Shown in pieces: positions 26,972 through 35,742 of a DNA stretch of 64,000 nucleotides. Position numbers and translations under genes: made by a program. The DNA is from Flavobacteriales bacterium (GTDB taxonomy: Bacteria; Bacteroidota; Bacteroidia; Flavobacteriales_F; PHOS-HE28), in assembly GCA_019638085.1 (NCBI GenBank), contig JAHBUL010000015.1:1-64000 (forward strand). Direction: 5' to 3'. Every line of letters begins with the position of its first letter. Within the stretch, counting starts at the first letter, position 1. The notes under the pieces were generated by a model. The model ran no database searches, was not told the DNA's origin, and worked only from the letters and a program-made list of their open reading frames with translations.

Positions 26972-27673
26972 ATGAGGCTACGCCTCGACGACAATGAGCG
27001 CGGTGCCTTCCACTACCTATTCGGTGGTGTGATCGTGGTGGTCCTATTGAAGGGCGTTGCCTTCATCACCGACCGGCTCGGCCCCACCTTGACACCCGAC
27101 CAAGCGGCACTCCGGTATTTTCAGCAGGGATATCCCCTTTTGCGCGGTGAGATCGCCATGGTGGCAACGCCCACTGGCCTTACCGAACGTTTGGTATTGG
27201 CAGTAGTGCTTGCGGTAGGGGTTGCGTTTGCCTTGGCATTGGTGTTCGTTATTATTGCCACAGCACGTCGTCGCCGTGCAATACGTGCGGCACGTGTGGG
27301 TTTGCTGACCACTCGTGCAGCCTTACTGGCCACCTTGGCTTGGTCGGTATATGCTGCCTTCCTTCTACCGATCAAGGAGACCCGTGCAGAAAAAGGAGAG
27401 TTGATCTTCCGGGAACGGACCTCCATGATCGGGGATATCCCCTGGCCGTTCACGTTGCATGAACATCTGCTGCCGGGATCTGAGGTGCTCTGGATCGAAG
27501 GGGGGAGCGAGCCTCCTGTCCACGGACAACAAGGCATGGCCTGGGTAGATGTGGTGACCACCTCGGGAATAATACGGACCGGGTGGGTTCGAGGCTTTGA
27601 CGGCAAGAGTGAAATGAAGCTCCTTGAAGCATCCAGCGACGCAGCTGCGTCGCTGGAGCGGGAGTTGCGTTGA
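26972..27673 (+). CDS. Membrane protein of unknown function
   Basis: This 233-aa protein has about three membrane spans (about 14-33, 72-97 and 112-131). The loop after span 2 is very basic ('TARRRRAIRAARVG'). A C-terminal soluble domain of about 90 residues may have an SH3-like beta fold ('GMAWVDVVTTSGIIRTGWVRGF'), which would place it outside the membrane. It starts 11 bp after the peptidase and may be co-transcribed with it. The last codons contain a perfect 26-bp palindrome (27632-27657). No family recognised. Confidence 0.68.
   Translation: MRLRLDDNERGAFHYLFGGVIVVVLLKGVAFITDRLGPTLTPDQAALRYFQQGYPLLRGEIAMVATPTGLTERLVLAVVLAVGVAFALALVFVIIATARRRRAIRAARVGLLTTRAALLATLAWSVYAAFLLPIKETRAEKGELIFRERTSMIGDIPWPFTLHEHLLPGSEVLWIEGGSEPPVHGQQGMAWVDVVTTSGIIRTGWVRGFDGKSEMKLLEASSDAAASLERELR
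27632..27657. repeat. Perfect 26-bp palindrome at the 3' end of a gene
   Basis: TCCAGCGACGCAG is followed immediately by its reverse complement, giving 13-bp arms with no spacer. It is inside the coding frame (SSDAAASLE) fourteen bases before the stop codon. Confidence 0.8.
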
Positions 27674-27775
27674 TCGTTTCTTCCAATCATCCGTGTGGTT
27701 CCCTACAATTGGACCGGCCCATGGCCATGGAACGGCCCCAACTCAATACCTTGCCTGACCATCCGCTTCTGCACT

Positions 27776-28210
27776 ATGCGTATACGGTTCATTCCGTCCA
27801 ACGAGACCCACGAACTACGCCAACGCGTGCTTCGCCCCGCACAAACCATCGCTGAGATGGAATGGACGTTTGACCGCGCAGAAGGAAGTTTTCATCTGGG
27901 TACGGAAAAGGACGATGAACTCATTGCCATCGCTTCATTCCTGCGGGAACCGTGCGAACAGCTTCCCGGAAAGCTCCAGTACCGTTTGCGAGGTATGGCC
28001 ATTACGGCTGAGCATCAAGGACAAGGAGTCGGAGCTGCGCTGCTCCGTTCCGGCCTGGAACACCTACACCAATTGAAGGCTGACCTTGTTTGGTGCAATG
28101 CACGCGAAGGGGCATTGGGCTTTTATGGAAAGAAAGGCTTCATCGCCCAAGGTTCGGCCTTCATCATCGAGGGCATCGGCCTCCACCATTTGATGTACCG
28201 CACGCTTTGA
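27776..28210 (+). CDS. GNAT-family N-acetyltransferase
   Basis: The start at 27776 (144 aa) is chosen because 'MRIRFIPSNETHELRQRVLRP' begins the usual GNAT fold; the longer frame upstream is not protein-like. Motif A is visible as 'LRGMAITAEHQGQGVGAALLRSGLEHL' with the acetyl-CoA loop Q-G-Q-G-V-G-A. It is followed by 'WCNAREGALGFYGKKGFIAQG'. The substrate is unknown. Its stop codon overlaps the TTG start of the next gene (TTGA), indicating coupled translation. Confidence 0.87.
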   Translation: MRIRFIPSNETHELRQRVLRPAQTIAEMEWTFDRAEGSFHLGTEKDDELIAIASFLREPCEQLPGKLQYRLRGMAITAEHQGQGVGAALLRSGLEHLHQLKADLVWCNAREGALGFYGKKGFIAQGSAFIIEGIGLHHLMYRTL

Positions 28211-29631
28211 AGGATCAGGCTCGACGATCACACATTTGGCTGCTTCCGGCATTGGTGCTCCTCAACCTGGTGCTGAAGCTCGCATGGGCGGGCGTGAATG
28301 AGTTGGCAGGTGATGAACCCTTCACGGTATACTGGGCACAGCGCCCGCTGGCTGAACTGTCCAGTATGCTACGGACGGAGAACAATCCGCCATTGTATTT
28401 CCTGATCATGCACGGCTGGAGCACACTGGTGCCGTTGGAGCCCACTTGGTTACGGATACCCTCCGTTCTGTTCAGCGCCCTCACCGTATGGCCGCTGTAC
28501 CTGCTGGGGAAGCGCATGGGAGGTACCAGTGTGGCCGTTACTGCCGTACTGCTATTCACCTTCAGCCAGCACAGTTATGCGTTCGCCCATGAAGTGCGGG
28601 CATACAGCCTGCTTACTTTGGGCTGTACGTGGGCTGTCTGGCAATTGGTCCGGCTGGCGGATGATCCCGACCGGCATCCCGCAATTCGCTCCGCCTCCAT
28701 AATCTGGCTCGTGTTGGCGAATGTGCTGGCCACTTGGGCGCACTATTTCGGCTGGTTGATGGTGGGGTTGGAATTGATCCTGGTATTCGCCGTACCCATG
28801 TTGCGGTCTGTTCGGGTAAAAATGCTTGCCGCCGCCGGCATCACCGCATTATGTAGTGTACCCCTCTTGGGGATCCTTTTGGCGCGCGCCGGAAGCAGTC
28901 TAGGGCAAGGCACCTGGTTGAAAGCACCTGGCATCGAGGAGCCATACAATATGATCATGCGATGGGCCAATGCGCCGGTTGTCGCGGTGGTCTTTCTGAT
29001 CTTGGTCACGTATGGTCTAACACGGGTTCGATCGCGTAGCTCAGGTTTGGCCATCCCCCTGCTTTGGTCAGCCCTACCGCTCGTCGGCATGTTCTTGATC
29101 TCGTTCCTTTTCCCCATCTACCTGGACCGCTACCTCTTGTTCGCTTCCATTGGATTCTACTTGCTCGTCGCTGGATCCGCAGGTAGCCTACCGGGAGGCG
29201 AACGGGTACACTGGATGATGTCCGCAGCATGCATTATTGCCATGGCGGTCACCTTCAACCCGTGGAAAGGAAACGACCTGCATCCCTCGAAGGTGGTAGC
29301 CCAAGTGGAGGCATGGCGCGATGGCCACACGGCGGTGATCATTCAACCGGCTTGGTACGACCTTACCTATGCTTGGGCTTTGGACCCGAAGCTTTACACC
29401 GGAGTGGCCCCCGTGGAATTAGCCTTACGCGAACGGTTTGTTATTCCAGTTCCGGGTGCTCAAATGCCCGTGTTGGACAGTACCATCACATCCGTGGTGC
29501 ATGTGGATGCATGGTCATCGCTGACAGACCCTGAGTATTTGGTACTGAACAGCTTGAGGTCCCGGTATGTACAGGTGGATTCCGTGGAAGCCGAACGCAA
29601 GGTCCATCTGCGGCTTTTCCGCAAACGTTGA
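28207..29631 (+). CDS. GT39-like membrane glycosyltransferase, TTG start coupled to GNAT
   Basis: The likely start is TTG at 28207, overlapping the TGA of the GNAT gene. No ATG lies near the N-terminal membrane span, and the frame further upstream is the shadow of the GNAT gene. The 474-aa product has about ten membrane spans. Its first loop 'AGDEPFTVYWAQRPLAEL' carries the Asp-Glu pair expected of GT-C enzymes, followed by 'ENNPPLYFLIMHGW'. It has the same architecture as the gene at 10389-11906. Acceptor and donor are unknown. Confidence 0.8.
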   Translation: MKDQARRSHIWLLPALVLLNLVLKLAWAGVNELAGDEPFTVYWAQRPLAELSSMLRTENNPPLYFLIMHGWSTLVPLEPTWLRIPSVLFSALTVWPLYLLGKRMGGTSVAVTAVLLFTFSQHSYAFAHEVRAYSLLTLGCTWAVWQLVRLADDPDRHPAIRSASIIWLVLANVLATWAHYFGWLMVGLELILVFAVPMLRSVRVKMLAAAGITALCSVPLLGILLARAGSSLGQGTWLKAPGIEEPYNMIMRWANAPVVAVVFLILVTYGLTRVRSRSSGLAIPLLWSALPLVGMFLISFLFPIYLDRYLLFASIGFYLLVAGSAGSLPGGERVHWMMSAACIIAMAVTFNPWKGNDLHPSKVVAQVEAWRDGHTAVIIQPAWYDLTYAWALDPKLYTGVAPVELALRERFVIPVPGAQMPVLDSTITSVVHVDAWSSLTDPEYLVLNSLRSRYVQVDSVEAERKVHLRLFRKR

Positions 29632-29786
29632 GCAGGCATCCGTTTAGATGCATACTCCGTCTTGCCCTCCCGCGCAGTGGCATTCGCACCAACCGCGATC
29701 GAGGCACCGGATCGCACCTGCTTTACGTCAATAGGGCCGTATGGCCCATGCAACGTGGATCATGTACTTTTCGCCCCTCGCTCCAG

Positions 29787-32528
29787 ATGATCAAAACACC
29801 GGTCCTTCTCGCTGCTATCGCCTGTTTACCGGCCACTGCCCAAGTGGTCATCAACGAAGTGAGCACTTCGAACATGAACGGCATTACCGACAGCTTCGGT
29901 GAGCGGGAGGATTGGGTGGAGTTGTACAACACGACCTCAGCCGCGGTGGACCTGACCGGTTGGTATGTAAGCAACAAGGTGAACAACCCGGCCAAGTGGC
30001 CCTTCCCTGCGGGCGCCTCCATCCCGGCGAACGGCTACTTGATGGTGTACTGCAGCAAGCGGAACACTGCAGCCGGAGGTGCATACCACACCAGCTTCAA
30101 ATTGAACCAATCGGACAATGACCATGTGGTGCTCGCCGATCCAAGTGCCACGATCGTGGATGACGTACTTCTGGATCCACGAACCAAATTGGAACATAGC
30201 CGAGGCCGCACCACCGATGGAGCCGCCACTTGGTCGCTCTTCCAAACCCCCACACCGAATGCCCCCAATGTCGGGGCATCCCCGTTCTATGCGCCCCGGC
30301 CGCAATTGAGCCCTGCCGCCGGTTTTTATGGTGGCGCAACGAACGTGACCATGTCCACGACGGATCCCAACAGCACGATCAGGTACACCTTGGATGGCAC
30401 CGAGCCCACGGCAGCTTCAACTGCGTACACCGCCCCTATCTCCATTGCCACTACCACGGTGGTGCGCGCCGCCTGCTTCAGTTCCGCACCTGGTGTTCCT
30501 CCCAGCTTCATTGAAACGAACACGTATTTCATCAATGTTTCCCATACTACTGCGATCTTGAGCATCGCAGGGGATCAGGTGGATGAATTGCTGAACGGGA
30601 ACAATGGCATTGAACCGTACGGGTCATTCGAGTATTTCGGCCCGGACCAGCAGTTGCGCGATGAGGCTACGGGACAGTTCAACAAGCATGGGAATGATTC
30701 CTGGGCATACGACCAACGCGGCTTCGACTATGTCACACGGGACCAAGCCGGCTACAACGATGGGATCCATTACCCCATTTTCCACGCATCCAACCGCAAC
30801 AAGTTCCAGCGGCTGATCATTAAGAGCGCAGCAAACGACAACTACCCTTTCGAAACCGGTGGGGCCTACATACGGGATGCCTACGTACACAGCCTGTCAC
30901 AAGCTGGCGGCCTAAAGTTGGACGTGCGCACGTACGAACCTTGTGTACTCTACATGAACGGTCAATACTGGGGCCTCTACGAGATCCGTGAAAAGTGTGA
31001 CGACAATGACTACACGAAGGAATACTACGACCAGGACCAGTACGACCTGCAATACTTGAAGACCTGGGGTAATACCTGGAGCGAGTACGGTGGGGCCCAA
31101 GCTCAAACCGACTGGGATGCGCTTTTGGCCTATATCATGAGCAACAACATGGGCGACCCTACAGCTTTCGCCTATGTGGATGGGCAATACAACTGGAAGA
31201 GCCTGGTGGACTATGTGGTGCTGAACAGCTACACCGTCTGCACGGATTGGCTGAATTGGAACACCGCTTGGTGGCGGGGTTCCAACCCCGCTGGCGAGCA
31301 CAAGAAATGGGGCTATGTCCTGTGGGACAATGACGCGACCTTCGGGCATTACATAAACTACACCAACGTACCACAAACCACGCCTGATGCGGACCCCTGT
31401 AACGCGGAAGCTTTACCTGACCCCGGCGGGCAAGGGCATGTTCTTATCCTGCAAAAATTCATGGATGAGAATCCCATGGTCCATGATTACTATGTGAACC
31501 GCTATATCGACCTGGGCAATACGCTCTTCAGCTGCGGCACCATGCTCCCCTATTTGGACAGCTTGATCAACTTGATCACACCGGAGATGCCCGGTCAGGT
31601 CGCCCGATGGGGCGGCACGATGGCGGAATGGGAAGGGAATGTGCAGAACATGCGTGACTTCATCGAAGCACGCTGCACCGCCATCCAGGATGGCATGGTG
31701 GATTGCTACAACCTCACCGGACCAGATACGGTCGTTTTCCGTGTGGAGCCTCCTTTAAGCGGAACCATCAAGATCAACTCCATTACACCTGCTGGGTATC
31801 CATTTGCTGGTTTGTATTACGGAGGCATCGCCACCACCTTGCAAGCCAAAGCAGAACCTGATTGGGTGTTCGACCATTGGGAAACGATCCACAGCAGCCC
31901 CAACCCTACCCTCACCGACTCCCTCGTAACCATCAATTTTTCCGGCACGGATACGGTGATCGCACATTTCGCACCTCCGATCAAATATCCTGTGGTACTG
32001 CTGACCGATCCTCCGAACACCGCATCCATACAGTACAATGCGGACCTGTTCACCACCTTCCCTGCCACAGTGGAACGCATTCCGGAATCGATCGATACGC
32101 TCACGGTGATCCCTGCGATGTATTACACCTTCCATTATTGGGAGTTCAAGTACAACACCCCTAACCAGAACGACACCACGCTGAAGACCATTCCTGTGAC
32201 GATCTTCTATCCGGACACCATCATCGCCCATTTGGAGCCGCAGGATTATGCCTACTTCGGGCCCAACGCATTCACACCGAACGGCGACGGCATCAATGAC
32301 ACATGGCGCCCAGTGAACAATGTGGTGGACTTGGATAACTACCTCCTGCAGATCTTCGATCGCTGGGGCAGGGAACTCTTCACCAGCACCGATCCTTTTG
32401 AGGATTGGGATGGAAAGGCGGATGGCAAGACAGTCCCGCTGGGAGTTTATGTGTACCGTGCCAGCATGCAGGATGCCATCACGCTGGAAAGCCACAAAGT
32501 GAAGGGATACGTCACCGTTGTTCCTTGA
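29787..32528 (+). CDS. Secreted CotH-kinase protein with lamin-tail and T9SS type B domains
   Basis: The start at 29787 (913 aa) begins a signal peptide ending ATAQ. Next come a lamin-tail domain (about 20-125, 'VVINEVSTSN', 'DWVELYNTTSAAVDLTGWYV') and a chitobiase/FN3-like domain (about 150-225, 'IRYTLDGTEPTAAS'). A CotH kinase-like domain follows (about 300-590), with 'FQRLIIKSAANDNYPFETGG', 'YWGLYEIREKCDDND' and the acidic 'VLWDNDATFGHYINYT'. Ig/Big-like repeats lead to a gliding-motility C-terminal domain ('YFGPNAFTPNGDGIND', 'DRWGRELF'). CotH proteins are atypical kinases that phosphorylate spore-coat proteins in Bacillus. Here the protein should be exported by T9SS. Substrate unknown. 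Confidence 0.87.
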   Translation: MIKTPVLLAAIACLPATAQVVINEVSTSNMNGITDSFGEREDWVELYNTTSAAVDLTGWYVSNKVNNPAKWPFPAGASIPANGYLMVYCSKRNTAAGGAYHTSFKLNQSDNDHVVLADPSATIVDDVLLDPRTKLEHSRGRTTDGAATWSLFQTPTPNAPNVGASPFYAPRPQLSPAAGFYGGATNVTMSTTDPNSTIRYTLDGTEPTAASTAYTAPISIATTTVVRAACFSSAPGVPPSFIETNTYFINVSHTTAILSIAGDQVDELLNGNNGIEPYGSFEYFGPDQQLRDEATGQFNKHGNDSWAYDQRGFDYVTRDQAGYNDGIHYPIFHASNRNKFQRLIIKSAANDNYPFETGGAYIRDAYVHSLSQAGGLKLDVRTYEPCVLYMNGQYWGLYEIREKCDDNDYTKEYYDQDQYDLQYLKTWGNTWSEYGGAQAQTDWDALLAYIMSNNMGDPTAFAYVDGQYNWKSLVDYVVLNSYTVCTDWLNWNTAWWRGSNPAGEHKKWGYVLWDNDATFGHYINYTNVPQTTPDADPCNAEALPDPGGQGHVLILQKFMDENPMVHDYYVNRYIDLGNTLFSCGTMLPYLDSLINLITPEMPGQVARWGGTMAEWEGNVQNMRDFIEARCTAIQDGMVDCYNLTGPDTVVFRVEPPLSGTIKINSITPAGYPFAGLYYGGIATTLQAKAEPDWVFDHWETIHSSPNPTLTDSLVTINFSGTDTVIAHFAPPIKYPVVLLTDPPNTASIQYNADLFTTFPATVERIPESIDTLTVIPAMYYTFHYWEFKYNTPNQNDTTLKTIPVTIFYPDTIIAHLEPQDYAYFGPNAFTPNGDGINDTWRPVNNVVDLDNYLLQIFDRWGRELFTSTDPFEDWDGKADGKTVPLGVYVYRASMQDAITLESHKVKGYVTVVP

Positions 32529-32579
32529 GGATAGACAGCTTGGTTGCATTCTTTCTGCCGGGGTATCTTCCGCAACCCT

Positions 32580-33503
32580 ATGCGCAACCATCCGCTTCTC
32601 AGTTTCCTTATCCTTGCCTTTGGGATCAGTTGGTCCATCTATGCTATTGCGAAATGGGGGGTCGGCGTTAGCTCCACATTCGGCTGGACGGCGGTCTCTG
32701 CACTTTTCATGTTCGGGCCTGCCTTGGCCGCGATCATCCTTCGGCATGGGCTCAGCATGCCATGGCGTGATCTGGGGGTCGTGCGCGTGGGGATCCGATG
32801 GAAATGGATGGGCTTGGCCGTGTTGATCCCAATGGCCCTACCTCCGCTCACCCTCTTCTTCAACTGGATGATCGGAGATGTACTGGGGATCACAGCGTTC
32901 GGCCACACCGCCGTGACGAAGACCATGGTCCTATCCGTTCTTGAAAAGCAATTGGCGAATTCCGGAACCGCTGCGAACGGGGCCTTGGAAAAGCTTTCCA
33001 GCCTCCCACTTAACGGCATCTCCCTGTTGGTGATCACGTTGATCACAGGGGCCTTGGCAGGGTGTACGGTAAACTTCGCATTCGCCATGGGCGAGGAATT
33101 GGGTTGGCGCGGTATGCTCTATCGCTACACCCAGGGCTGGGGCCTTTGGAAGCACGTCATTTTCACCGGTACGTTTTGGGGGCTGTGGCATGCTCCGTTG
33201 ATCCTGGAAGGCCACAACTATCCGGATCATCCTGGCCTAGGGGTGGCCTTCATGTGCCTGCTGACCACCGCACTGGCACTGCCCTTGGCATGGGTACGGT
33301 TCCGCTCACACTGTGTATGGTCGGCAGGGGTTTTTCACGGCACGGTGAACGGCGTAGCCGGAGCGAGCGTACTGTTCAGCCAAGGCAGTACCAACATGCT
33401 CGGAAGCACGGTCGGCATTTCCGGCATTTTGGGATTGGTCGTCATCGGGACCACGCTATTCCTGTTCGATCACCAATTTCGCAAACAGTTCAACGCAGGA
33501 TGA
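32580..33503 (+). CDS. CPBP-family intramembrane glutamic protease
   Basis: The start at 32580 (307 aa) is chosen because MRNHPLLSFLIL begins the first membrane span. About eight spans are predicted. The family motifs are present: EExxR as 'MGEELGWRGMLYR' (about residue 180), 'FWGLWHAPLIL' and 'AGVFHGTVNG' with the conserved His residues. CPBP proteins (Abi/CAAX Rce1-like) cleave within the membrane. In bacteria they act in bacteriocin immunity, membrane stress or peptide maturation, and the role here is unknown. The stop overlaps the start of the MORN lipoprotein gene (ATGA). Confidence 0.87.
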   Translation: MRNHPLLSFLILAFGISWSIYAIAKWGVGVSSTFGWTAVSALFMFGPALAAIILRHGLSMPWRDLGVVRVGIRWKWMGLAVLIPMALPPLTLFFNWMIGDVLGITAFGHTAVTKTMVLSVLEKQLANSGTAANGALEKLSSLPLNGISLLVITLITGALAGCTVNFAFAMGEELGWRGMLYRYTQGWGLWKHVIFTGTFWGLWHAPLILEGHNYPDHPGLGVAFMCLLTTALALPLAWVRFRSHCVWSAGVFHGTVNGVAGASVLFSQGSTNMLGSTVGISGILGLVVIGTTLFLFDHQFRKQFNAG

Positions 33504-34132
33504 AGGCCTTGTTTTGCTTCATACCGTTCCTAATGGCCTGTGGCTACGAGCCACATCAACAGTTGGTAAAGGACCAGACCGGGCGAGTGCGGGCCGAAGT
33601 GACCCGCGTGGGTGGAAAGAAGGATGGCCCGGTTCGATTTTTCGCTACCAACGGCGACCTGCAAACAACGGGCAAATATGCGCGCGATAGCCGACACGGA
33701 TCATGGACCACTGTGGGCCCCAATGGTGACACCCTATCCATTGTCACGTACCAGTATGGTCGGAAGCACGGCCTCCAAGGGTATTGGGCACCCAACGGCC
33801 AATTGCTCCGATTGGAGCGATTCAAGGATGGTGAACCCGATGGTCAGTTGTACCGGTTCTTCGCGGACGGGAGTCCACGCCAAGTGACATGGTATAAGGA
33901 AGGGGTTCCTAATGGCACCTATGTGGAATGGTACAAAGTTGATAGTACCAGCATCGCGATCACCATGGGTGAATTCACCGAGGGGCTACGTTCGGGCATA
34001 TGGACCCGGATCTATGGCAACGGCCGCGTGAGCAGCCAAGGAATATACAACGACGGTAAAAAAGTGGGACGCTGGCGTAGTTGGGACCCCAATGGCCGTT
34101 TGATCCAAGAGGTTGACCACGGAGTACCCTAG
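33500..34132 (+). CDS. Lipoprotein with MORN-type repeats
   Basis: The start at 33500 overlaps the stop of the CPBP gene and gives a 210-aa lipoprotein (lipobox 'FLMAC', about residue 14). The mature part is made of about six MORN-variant repeats of roughly 22 residues. Examples are 'KDGPVRFFATNGDLQTTGKY', 'HGLQGYWAPNGQLLRLERF' and 'VGRWRSWDPNGRLIQEVDH'. This type is common in Bacteroidota exported proteins (YwqK-like). The role is probably structural or protein-binding. Its coupling to an intramembrane protease is notable but unexplained. Confidence 0.82.
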   Translation: MKALFCFIPFLMACGYEPHQQLVKDQTGRVRAEVTRVGGKKDGPVRFFATNGDLQTTGKYARDSRHGSWTTVGPNGDTLSIVTYQYGRKHGLQGYWAPNGQLLRLERFKDGEPDGQLYRFFADGSPRQVTWYKEGVPNGTYVEWYKVDSTSIAITMGEFTEGLRSGIWTRIYGNGRVSSQGIYNDGKKVGRWRSWDPNGRLIQEVDHGVP

Positions 34133-34150
34133 AGTAGCACCGAGGTCTTC

Positions 34151-35569
34151 CTAGGGCAGCACCTTTCCGGGGTTCATGATTCCTTTGGGATCAAAGAGCT
34201 GCTTGATCCCGCGCATCAGGTCCAGTTGAACGGTATTGAATGCGATGTCCATGTAAGGGCGTTGAACCAAGCCGATGCCGTGTTCACCGCTCAGGGTGCC
34301 CCCCAGGGAAACCGTGTAGGCAAAGATCTCGCGGATGGCCTTGGGTAATTCGTTCTGCCATGCCTTGTCAGGCATGTCTCCCTTGATGATGTTCACATGC
34401 AGGTTACCATCTCCCGCATGCCCATAACACACGCTCTTGAACCCATAGCGGGCACCAACTTCCTTCACCTTCGCCAATAAGTCCGGCAGATGGTACCGCG
34501 GCACCACGGTGTCCTCTTCCTTGTAAACGCTATTACTCTTCACGGCCTCACCCACGCGGCGGCGCATCATCCATAGCGCATCCTTTTCAGATGTAGATTC
34601 CGCGAAGAGCACTTCTTGGCAATCGAACTGTTCCATAACGCCGAGAATGGTTTCACACTCGCGCATCAGGACATCCGCATGGTTCCCATCCACTTCGATC
34701 AGCAGGTGAGCAGCAGTATCAGCAGCGATGGTGAGGTTCACCCCTTCCACAAAGCGGAGCGTCCAATCGATCGCATCGCGCTCCATGAATTCCAGCGCGC
34801 TGGGTGTGATCCCTGCTCGGAACACGGCGCTCACAGCCTCACACGCTTTCTGGGCATCGCGAAAGGGCACGAGCATCAACCGGGTTTCCTTCGGCATGGG
34901 AACAAGGCGAAGCACGGCTTTTGTGATGATACCGAGCGTACCCTCACTACCCACCATTAGGCGGGTAAGGTCGTAGCCCGTGCTGTTCTTCAGGGTGTTG
35001 GCTCCTGTCCAGATCACCTCGCCGCTAGGAAGTACCACTTCCAAGTTCAGCACAAAATCCCGGGTCACACCGTACTTGACAGCCCTTGGGCCACCCGCAT
35101 TCTCAGCCAAATTCCCACCGATACTGCAACTGCCCCGGCTGCTTGGATCCGGCGCGTAATAGAGACCTTTCGCCGCCACGGCCTCTTGCAGCACTTGGGT
35201 GATCACACCGGGTTCAACTGTTACTTGCAGGTTGCGTTCGTCGATCTCCACGATCGCATCCATACGGTCCAGCGTGAGGCCCACACCGCCCCTTACGCTC
35301 AATGCTCCACCGCTCAGGCCTGTGCGTGCGCCAATGGGCGTGATCGGAATGGCATGCCGGGAGCAGAGCTGCACTACTTGGGCCACCTCCTTTGTGGTCC
35401 TCGGCCGCACCGCCACCTGAGGCGGAAAGCTCAGATCCTCGGTTTCATCGTGCCCATAGCGAAGTCTATCCTCCTCGCTGGTGAGTATCGCGTCGGCAGG
35501 TAAAATGCTCCGAAGCTCCTGTAAGAAGCCGTCCGTCAGCATGGGTGCGACATATTTCTCCCGTTCCAT
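34151..35569 (-). CDS. glcD: FAD-linked oxidase, GlcD (glycolate/D-lactate oxidase) family
   Basis: This 472-aa enzyme is of the VAO/PCMH fold. The FAD-binding stretch is 'PITPIGARTGLSGGALSVRGGVGLTLDRMD' (about residues 75-105), followed by 'PDPSSRGSCSIGGNLAENAGGPRAVKYGVT'. The C-terminal cap has 'YGHAGDGNLHVNIIKGD' and 'GTLSGEHGIGLVQRPYM', with the conserved His residues of the FAD-oxidase C domain. It oxidises a 2-hydroxy acid such as glycolate or D-lactate. The substrate is not decided by sequence alone. No GlcE/GlcF partners are adjacent. The gene ends 18 bp from the convergent lipoprotein gene. Confidence 0.88.
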   Translation of the reverse strand: MEREKYVAPMLTDGFLQELRSILPADAILTSEEDRLRYGHDETEDLSFPPQVAVRPRTTKEVAQVVQLCSRHAIPITPIGARTGLSGGALSVRGGVGLTLDRMDAIVEIDERNLQVTVEPGVITQVLQEAVAAKGLYYAPDPSSRGSCSIGGNLAENAGGPRAVKYGVTRDFVLNLEVVLPSGEVIWTGANTLKNSTGYDLTRLMVGSEGTLGIITKAVLRLVPMPKETRLMLVPFRDAQKACEAVSAVFRAGITPSALEFMERDAIDWTLRFVEGVNLTIAADTAAHLLIEVDGNHADVLMRECETILGVMEQFDCQEVLFAESTSEKDALWMMRRRVGEAVKSNSVYKEEDTVVPRYHLPDLLAKVKEVGARYGFKSVCYGHAGDGNLHVNIIKGDMPDKAWQNELPKAIREIFAYTVSLGGTLSGEHGIGLVQRPYMDIAFNTVQLDLMRGIKQLFDPKGIMNPGKVLP

Positions 35570-35742
35570 GATCGCGAAGTTCGGTGGTGTAGGCCAACCT
35601 CTGCGCTCATTTGGAACAAATCCTTACGCAGGTGGATCACCAGATCATTTTCATTCCGGACCTTGTACAGCGAAACTACTCGCACAGCCGGAAGCAGCTA
35701 TCTTCAGGCAGCATTTCATATACCCAATTCCCCCTATCTCCC

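Noticed and set aside
31755..32747. Minus-strand 330-aa frame
   Set aside because: It lies opposite the secreted CotH protein and CPBP gene. It has no recognisable domain and atypical composition.
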